A DNA stretch of 64,000 nucleotides from Argopecten irradians (lineage: Eukaryota; Mollusca; Bivalvia; Pectinida; Pectinidae): contig NC_091134.1 in NCBI RefSeq assembly GCF_041381155.1, forward strand, positions 69,048,469 to 69,112,468, given 5' to 3'. The translations under genes and the position numbers were made by a program. This document shows positions 56,497-64,000 of this stretch, one piece after another; the stretch's first letter is position 1, and every line of letters starts with the position of its first letter. Below the pieces are notes generated by a model. The model searched no databases. It worked only from the letters and a program-made list of their open reading frames with translations, and was not told the DNA's origin.

Positions 56497-59400
56497 ATGG
56501 AGGACCTAGATGTCATTTTCCCAGAGTTTGGATCTAAGTTACGCCAAAAAGACTTTGTACTAGAAGATGGGTATACATTTTTGAACCATGGATATAAAGG
56601 AGCTGTTCCTAAACCAGTGATTGAAGCCCAGCAAAGGTAAGTGTATATTGTAGGTGTTTATCGGTAATTACATCCATCACTATAGCTTTAAAATGACTAT
56701 CAAGTTTAAAGATTGGTCTGGTCTGTTCTTAGTTTTACAGATTTACTGACAACTCTCTTAAATTATATTTATTACCTACCATAAAACGTGTCAGCAATCA
56801 GTCAAGCTTTAAAAAAACAAGACAAACAAAAACAAAGCGAAAACATGTACAGGCCATTCGGTGAAATATGACACTGTAACAACGACTTTAGCTGGTGTGA
56901 CAAAGTCTACGTATAGGCAGAGTCATTCAGGTGACTGGCCAGTAACTAACTAAAAGTGTTAATGTCTACACTTGTGTAAGATAACACACAATCGTAATAA
57001 AACGTGTAGTACTTTTGTATGGGTAAGGCTGGATAAAAGTATAGTATATGAATGAGTCAGTAGGATAGACCTTCATCTATAACATACAGGTACACATGGA
57101 TCAAACTACAGTACTTTTGTATGGGTAAGGCTCGATAAAAGTATAGTATATGAATGAGTCAGTAGGATAGACCTTCATCTATAACATACAGGTACACATG
57201 GATCAAACTACAGTACTTTTGTATGGGTAAGGCTTGTATGGGTAAGGCTGGATAAAAGTATAGTATATGAATGAGTCAGTAGGATAGACCTTCATACATA
57301 ACATACAGGTACACAAGGATCAAACTACAGTACTTTTGTATGGGTAAGGCTCGATAAAAGTATAGTATATGAATGAGTCAGTAGGATAGACCTTCATCTA
57401 TAACATACAGGTACACATGGATCAAACTACAGTACTTTTGTATGGGTAAGGCTCGATAAAAGTATAGTATATGAATGAGTCAGTAGGATAGACCTTCATC
57501 TATAACATACAGGTACACAAGGATCAAACTACAGTACTTTTGTATGGGTAAGGCTCGATAAAAGTATAGTATATGAATGAGTCAGTAGGATAGACCTTCA
57601 TACATAACATACAGGTACACATGGATCAAACTACAGTACTTTTGTATGGGTAAGGCTCGATAAAAATATAGTATATGAATGAGTCAGTAGGATAGACCTT
57701 CATACATAACATACAGGTACACAAGGATCAAACTACAGTACTTTTGTATGGGTAAGGCTCGATAAAAGTATAGTATATGAATGAGTCAGTAGGATAGACC
57801 TTCACCTATAACATACAGGTACACATGGATCAAACTACAGTACTTTTGTATGGGTAAGGCTCGATAAAAGTATAGTATATGAATGAGTCAGTAGGATAGA
57901 CCTTCATCTATAACATACAGGTACACATGGATCAAACTACAGTACTTTTGTATGGGTAAGGCTCGATAAAAGTATAGTATATGAATGAGTCAGTAGGATA
58001 GACCTTCATCTATAACATACAGGTACACATGGATCAAACTACAGTACTTTTGTATGGGTAAGGCTCGATAAAAATATAGTATATGAATGAGTCAGTAGGA
58101 TAGACCTTCATTCATAACATACAGGTACACAAGGATCAAACTACAGTACTTTTGTATGGGTAAGGCTCGATAAAAGTATAGTATATGAATGAGTCAGTAG
58201 GATAGACCTTCATACATAACATACAGGTACACATGGATCACAAAGAAGTCGTTATAAATAGTTCTTAATAATGTCACGTTGATGTGTTCTTTTTGGGATG
58301 AAATGTGGTGTGATAAATGACTTGACCAGATGGATACAGTTGCGAACTTTATTAATCCACAGTGAATCCAAAGTACATTCAGTTAACAGCGAAGTATAAA
58401 TCCTCATCGTACTCTCACACTAACCCTGGCCAGGCTCTTTCACACAATGTTCACACAAGTCTATTTACAAGTTCATCCTCACAAAGTAACTTTTTTTTTT
58501 TTTTTTTTTTTATAAACCCATCCTCCCTTCTGACCTGGTACGGGGGATAGGGTAGTACACCTAAGTGAACCATCATGTGACAACTGGCGGAAACCGCCTT
58601 GCTGATCACGGTATCCCCTGTACCAGGTAAGTATCCTCACAAAGTAACGGTCCTTTCACCTACTTCTAAAACTACTGGAAAATTATCTTTATTTAAAGCG
58701 CGCACCTCTATTTATACGGCTTCAATAATAATTAATATTCATCAACTCCCAAATTATTCTATTGACCAATCCTAACCTTTTACCTTATGCACGTGCTCAA
58801 CATGTGCCTAATATGGACCAAGGCGATGTCCACAATGCGACACTGACCAAAATCGTGTACACATCAAACATACAAACCAAAGCGAGATGCGTAAACCTAT
58901 ACCAGATTACTATTACAGCCTTTACAGTACTCAAAGGCCTCTGTGCTTGAGTAGTTCCATATTTACACTAAACAAAACATCTATCTTTCCTAAACATATT
59001 AACTTTCTAATAAAACAAGCTATATATGTTCTCAAAATCACTACATGTATTCAAAGAGAACATTACACTGAGGTGTCTGAACTAGTCCAATGCACTTATA
59101 TCTCGATGTCTGTCAACACATATACAGAGTCATACTATTATGAGTTATATATGATACGGGAAAATGTTCAACGTAAATAATATACAATGGAGTGTCCTAG
59201 GTAATAAATCATTTAACAAGATGATTTTAATAATAAAATCAAAGACTCCTTCTGCGTGTTTAGACTCACATCAGACACTTAACCCCTTAACTCCCAAGAT
59301 GTTTTAATTGAACTCTCAAAAATACAAAAAAAATTCTAGTGAAACTCATTACTAAAATAGAATTTGCAACTGTCCTATAAAGAGCGATGTCTCCACTTTG

Positions 59401-62400
59401 GTAAAAAGTAAATTCGCGTAAATATAACAAACTATTTTAGGGTGATAAATATTACACATTCATTGAAATTAAAATAATTTTGTCCAAGAATTAGGCAAAT
59501 ACTGCAGAGTGACGCCGTCGATTTCACACCTTTTACACCTGTAATGGAATATCTGATTCAAGTTTTCTCAATTTTTTTTTATTTTCCAAGTGCAATACAG
59601 TATATAGATTTAACAAATACATAAATACATAATACAATAATCATTGTTATGTTTCAAGATGGCGGAGGATAATTCCGATATACTTCATAACAAGTTAAGA
59701 CTAAGACAATCAGACTAATAAATGAGTATGATATACTACAGATTAATGAGAATTTTCCTTTTTTTTCTGTTGCCTGGATCAAATATTTTCCCAGCATATT
59801 ATAAGTTCTTTACATTTTTAGATGAAAATAACATAATTAATTTATATACACTTGGGTGTTTGTGGTAATAAGCTTTTATAAACTGTTTACGTAACTCAGA
59901 ATAAGCAGGACATAGTATTACAAAATGCATTGCATCTTCTACATCATTTTTGACACAAACAATACAAAGTCTATCGCCTCTGGGAACGGCGTTATAACGG
60001 CCAGCTTCAATATGCAGAGAGTGGGCTTGCTTTCGATATTTACTCAATATTTGTTTAGTTTTAGAATTCAAAGGTTTCTTTAAATAAAATTGAATTTCAA
60101 AGTTATCAACAAGATGTTTGTAAATTTCACATTTAGAAGAAACATCAAATGCGCAACGCAATTGCTGAATAAATATATCATGCAAGCGCTGTGAATATAC
60201 TTCCAGAAAGTGTTTTTCATTATCTACATTCTGAGAAATCCAAATATTGTTGAAACCACATCTACATTAATCATTTTTTTATATCATACAACCAATTTAA
60301 TTTATAATCAGACTTTTTTATAATGAGTTCAAATAGAGCATTATAGCATGATTTTAGAATACAATTATCTATTCTTAATAGCTTTAACCAATATTTCATC
60401 ACCATTATTTTACGCTGTATATGTAAAGTAAACCTACCAGTCTCAAAATACACCATAGAACTATTGACTGTTTTTTTCACCTTCAATAAACTCTTCAGGA
60501 ATAAAAGATGTACAGCTTCAATCTTAGGTGCTGGGTGAAAGCCCCATACCTCGCAACAGTAATTAAGCACACATGACACATAAGTATCAAATAATGATAA
60601 TTTTGTTTCAACATTAAGCATATATTTTGACATTCTACTATTAAGGAGATAGTATGACTTTCTTCCTTGTGATGCTAAAGTATTAAGCACTAGAGTAAAT
60701 TTCCCATCATAATTGAAAACTAGCCCCAAATAACAAAATTGTCAACAATATCTATAGCTCTTCTATGAAAGGTCAAGCACTCATTAGCCTGTAAACGCTT
60801 GCTTTTTCTAAAAACAACTATTTTGGTTTTATCAATATTAGCAGATAAACTCCATGTATTTGAATAATTTTGCAGACAATCTAACATATTTTGTAGGTCA
60901 TTAGCATCTTCAATAAACAAAACTGTGTCGTCAGTATACATAAGTTTAAACAAATTTAAAAGTTGCAATTGATAGCTTTGACAATTGGAGTTTATCAACT
61001 CACTTTCTATATCAATAAAAAAGAGAATAAAGTATCGGGGACAAAGATTCCCCTTGTAAGACTCCAACATGTAAATCGAACATTGCAGATAATTTTCCAC
61101 TTAATTTAGTACATGATTTTACATTATCATAAATTGATATAATTACTTTCAACAATCTACCCCTAATTCCACATCGCCATAATTTAAGCCAAAGCTTATT
61201 ATGTACAATGCTATCAAATGCTTTACTGTAATCGACAAATACACAATAAAGCTTTTGATTGAACACGTCTACTACATAGTACTGAATCCATTATTATTTT
61301 TTTATATATTCCTTTTAGCTTGGTCTATGATACCTTCATTCTGTCAAAATATATCCTAACTTATTAGTATCCTATACACTTTAAATAGATGAGTCATCAA
61401 CAAACACTTTTAAACACTTATGTGTTATTACATACTACTATCGTGATGGAAATGCTATCTATATATAGTGTATGAATATTTATGATTTTGTCTGTGAACA
61501 AATCTTGAAGTTACATATTTCAGGCCAGCATAAATCTCCTTTGAATATTGCATGATTTAGTGTTGTTTTTGAACACGTGGTGCCTTTACAAATATGTAGA
61601 GGTTATATCAGAAGAGAATATCAGGTGATGCCATATAGATTAACGTACCTGAAATGACGTCATCCCAGCGCTGTCATCTAACCAGCGTTTTCAGCATTAT
61701 AGTCCATAGTATTCAATGTCAGTTGATTTCCAAGCATCACATATCTGTAAGACTCAAATGCAGAAAAATGTGAAAATCATATTAATCCTTTAATACAAGA
61801 CCAGTTTTATATCGAGACCTGTTTTTCTTACATAATTTGTTATATATTTTAAACCACAAAAACACTTCAACGAAATTACAATCTGAAGAAAGATCGATTA
61901 TCTAAGGTCAAACTTATAGATAATATTTTAAGGAAAAATCTCACAAAGCCAAAGAGGAACGGGTAAGGAATGCGTTCGAATGTCATATGTTGATTTCAAA
62001 AGTCACCATCGCAACGTTTCCATTATAGATTCGAAGACGAGGCGAGGAGACAGCCAACCAATACGTTCATGAGAAAGAAACAATCTAATTGGATAAAGAG
62101 TCGTGACTCCGTAGCGGAGTTTCTAAACGCCGATCCAGATGACGTCGTCCTTGTTCCAAATGTCACTTCAGGTAATTAACTTACATTATATATAATAATA
62201 ATAATAAAAGTACTGCCAGAGGTTTCTTCATAATTCCAATTGTTCTGAAATCAGAACGATTTTTTAAGTGTTCCAGCAAAATTAATGTAGTGTAACTTTC
62301 TTATTTTTGGAGAAAATCGACTTTTTGTGTCCGTATTTCCCTGATGCAGATATTCACTTTTGCCATACTTGGAAGGTCTTTATCACTACGGTGGTTATTC

Positions 62401-63614
62401 CCGTTGAAAACAAGCGTTCTGACGCCCTTCGCGGGTAAAGTTCATTTTACGAATTTAAAGTCAACAAAAGAAGCGGAACAATATCAAGAAACAATGCATT
62501 TTCAACACTAATATCGACATTAGTCGGGCACAGAACTCGATATCGGATTTTAAGAATTTCCTGTAATAGTTGCAATAGAAAAATATTACGATGTCAGTAA
62601 ATAAATGTTTAATTTCTTTCGTTTGATTCAATTTCTAAATTTGATGACTTGATCCCGAACATTCCAGTGACGAGTGAATGAAACGGCAGTCAGTCCCGCC
62701 AAACAGTGACGTCACAATCACCGGAATGACGTCGCTTACATATTTCCCACGGTAGTCAAAAGGAGTACACACTCATTCGGTTTAGTGAATGCATCTTTTC
62801 TTGATCATCAAAGAAGCGTTTCGCTTTGAGCGAAATCGTGTTAATAACAGGCAATTTGCTTTCGTTTTGAATACCATCTTCTGTATATATAATGAAAAAT
62901 TTACAGGATAAACAGAATACACAGTCACCATAAACGATAGCAGCATCGATATTAATTATAGCAAAACAAAAATGTCAAACGTTGGAAATATTGCAAGAAC
63001 ATTCATTATTTACATATTTCATCTAGACTAAATAATTTGCAAATCCCATACACTACCTGCAAGGAGGTGTCCTTGGCCTATCGCTACCCACGATGCTCTC
63101 GATCGTGGTCTTATATTATGTAACTTTTAATGGGATATTAAATCTAGATATATCTGTTTTCAACAGTTAAATTTCTATGAACACTTGTAAAACAAGCAGT
63201 CTGAACTGCTATTCCGAGACCGTAAAATGCAATCTTGGTCATCTCAGCCAAAACACAGGGACACGCAAATAATAAAATTAGGTTAGCTTTTTAATTGTCA
63301 TTATTGTTTTATACACTGTATGTTATATTTAAACGAAAACATATATTTTACCTAAGAAGCCAATGACATATATAATGTAAGTATCGGTTAGCTTGTAAAA
63401 TGAATAATAATATACAAATAACTAATTATTGTCTGTGATGTTTTTTTCGAAGCCAAAAATTGAAATACAATGTTGGTTGTTGTTATCTGTTATCATACAG
63501 GTATCAACGCGATTATGATGTCTATACCACTCAAGTCTGGAGATACCATAATAGTCACTAATCAAGCCTTCGTGTCCACAAACAACGCATGCGCACAACT
63601 CTTATACCATAAAG
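56497..63614 (+). CDS. Class V PLP-dependent aminotransferase (isopenicillin-N-epimerase-like), first three coding exons, 3' part beyond window
   Basis: Exons are 56497-56636, 62029-62171 and 63501-63614, with GT-AG borders and matching phases (2, 1, 1). The joined reading begins MEDLDVIFPEFG, then YTFLNHGYKGAVPKPVIEAQ, RFEDEARRQPTNTFMRKKQ, AEFLNADPDDVVLVPNVTSG and INAIMMSIPLKSGDTIIVTN. The NHGxxGAVPKPV block, the ADPDDVVxVPNxTSGIN block and the LKSGDxI block follow the order of isopenicillin-N-epimerase-like enzymes. The PLP-lysine lies further on, outside the window. An acceptor-like TTACTACAG at 56451-56459 suggests the exon itself starts at 56460, so the in-frame ATG at 56440 would be intronic; 56497 is preferred. 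The function is a transamination, desulfuration or epimerisation of an unknown substrate. The first intron (5.4 kb) is packed with repeats. Confidence 0.85.
57004..58242. repeat. 102-bp tandem array, about 12 copies, in aminotransferase intron 1
   Basis: The unit starts CAAACTACAGTACTTTTGTA, continues TGGGTAAGGCTCGATAAAAG, TATAGTATATGAATGAGTCA and GTAGGATAGACCTTCATCTA, and ends TAACATACAGGTACACATGG AT. Copies differ by a few bases (CATCTATA or CATACATA, AAGGAT or ATGGAT). One copy has an internal 18-bp duplication near 57228. Confidence 0.93.
58491..58634 (-). pseudogene. U1 snRNA-derived retroposon with poly(A) tail and target-site duplications
   Basis: Read on the minus strand, it starts ATACTTACCTGG, identical to the 5' end of U1 snRNA including the 5'-splice-site recognition bases. 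It continues ACCGTGATCAGCAAGGCGGT, very close to U1 stem-loop I (ACCATGATCACGAAGGTGGT in vertebrates). GGTACAGGGGATA near the start can pair with TATCCCCCGTACC near base 100, the position of U1 helix H. The Sm site and stem-loop IV are not seen. Instead a short unrelated tail, GTCAGAAGGGAGGATGGG, leads into about 23 A. ATCCTCACAAAGTAAC flanks it at 58475-58490 and 58633-58648, proof of LINE-style insertion (the AT may be shared with the U1 start). It is either a degraded U1 retrocopy or a U1-headed SINE. Confidence 0.75.
59770..61266 (-). mobile_element. LINE C: 5'-truncated reverse transcriptase fragment, broken
   Basis: On the minus strand from 61266, the sequence reads VFVDYSKAFDSIVHNKLW (catalytic block A), GVLQGESLSPILYSLFY, then in a second frame MYTDDTVLFIEDANDLQNML (YADD-type block, Ala to Thr) and SLSANIDKTKIVVFRKSKR. 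A third frame from 60729 holds LFDTYVSCVLNYCCEVWGFH, and a fourth from 60185 holds the C-terminal RLCIVCVKNDVEDAMHFVIL CP. Four frames over 1.5 kb mean at least three frame changes. Endonuclease and the start of the polymerase are missing, the usual 5' truncation. The group is CR1/L2/Rex-like but not resolved. It lies antisense in aminotransferase intron 1. Confidence 0.85.
61267..62028. other. End of aminotransferase intron 1
   Basis: AT-rich intronic sequence after LINE C. No gene or repeat recognised. The acceptor is CATTATAG at 62021-62028. Confidence 0.5.
62172..63500. other. Aminotransferase intron 2
   Basis: GT at 62172 and AG at 63499-63500. It includes an ATAATA run near 62195 and a TGACGTCA palindrome near 62706, the CRE half-site pair recognised by CREB-type factors. 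No test of use is possible here. Nothing coding. Confidence 0.5.
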
Positions 63615-64000
63615 GTTAGTAAGCATATTGTTCTAGCTAGAGAATTTCAATAATTACTATGATGACATTCAATTCAAAGTAAAATATTTTAATTTTAATC
63701 GGCTGTTATAAAGACGTTAAAATAATTATATCCAATCATTATTTATGCACTATTTATTTATCGTATTTAGTTGTAAAAAAATGTTTTGCTATTCATATGT
63801 CGTTAATTTAGCAGACAGTAAGTTTTTATCAGTTACATATGCCTTTCCCCTACAAACGTATCATCTATACATAGTTTTACATGAATAGCAACCTCGTTTG
63901 AAATTTTGCAAAACCGGCTACGGAGTAGTTGCCTGGCTGAAAACAACCCATTATTTCCTTTATTTAAAGATTCACTTGAATATATTTTTTGTGTTATGGA
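63615..64000. other. Start of aminotransferase intron 3
   Basis: Begins with the donor GTTAGT after exon 3 and runs to the window edge. No further exon recognised. Confidence 0.5.

Overview
The window is eukaryotic DNA: AT-rich, with spliced genes and many repeats. A bivalve mollusc is the most likely source. Clues are a pearl-like element with an (ACGG)n tract, dispersed repeats carrying the motif GGGCAATAACTC, and a Crypton, a THAP remnant and several LINE types. This assignment is inference from repeat style, not a database match.

Layout. 1-3160: degraded LINE of the CR1/L2 group (LINE A). 4843-5003 (minus): first exon of a class V aminotransferase. 5780-11458: a degraded two-ORF LINE of the Jockey/I/Nimb type (LINE B). 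Its ORF1 contains 45 tandem copies of a 61-bp piece of itself (6421-9165), and its reverse transcriptase breaks off into a 34-bp satellite of about 12.4 kb (11459-23905). 24222-32641: a complete five-exon cytosolic sulfotransferase gene encoding 297 residues. Its third intron holds a broken Crypton that is itself split by a 1.06-kb foldback element. Its fourth intron holds two more foldback elements, one interrupted by a 484-bp element with THAP-like coding. 32991-40770: a 15/16-bp minisatellite of about 7.8 kb. 41346-43640: 55-bp and about 150-bp tandem repeats. 43982-53956: mostly DNA-transposon-like material (perfect 31-bp inverted repeats 6.4 kb apart, a hAT-like MITE, a pearl-like element, and a 2.3-kb TIR element holding a second MITE). 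56497-63614: the first three coding exons of a second class V aminotransferase, running off the right edge. Its first intron contains a 102-bp tandem array, a U1 snRNA-derived retroposon with target-site duplications, and a LINE fragment on the minus strand (LINE C).

Only three host loci are supported: one complete sulfotransferase and two aminotransferase copies facing away from each other about 51 kb apart. The sulfotransferase would transfer sulfate from PAPS to small hydroxylated or amine compounds in the cytosol. The aminotransferase copies belong to the PLP-dependent isopenicillin-N-epimerase-like group. Nothing in the sequence ties the two activities into one pathway.

The most unusual observations are the birth of a satellite from a LINE zinc-knuckle segment, a second satellite starting inside the same LINE copy, the U1-headed retroposon, and the three-level nesting inside the sulfotransferase intron. 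The very long open frames across 11.4-24.0 kb and 33-40.8 kb follow from satellite units that lack stop codons and should not be annotated as proteins.
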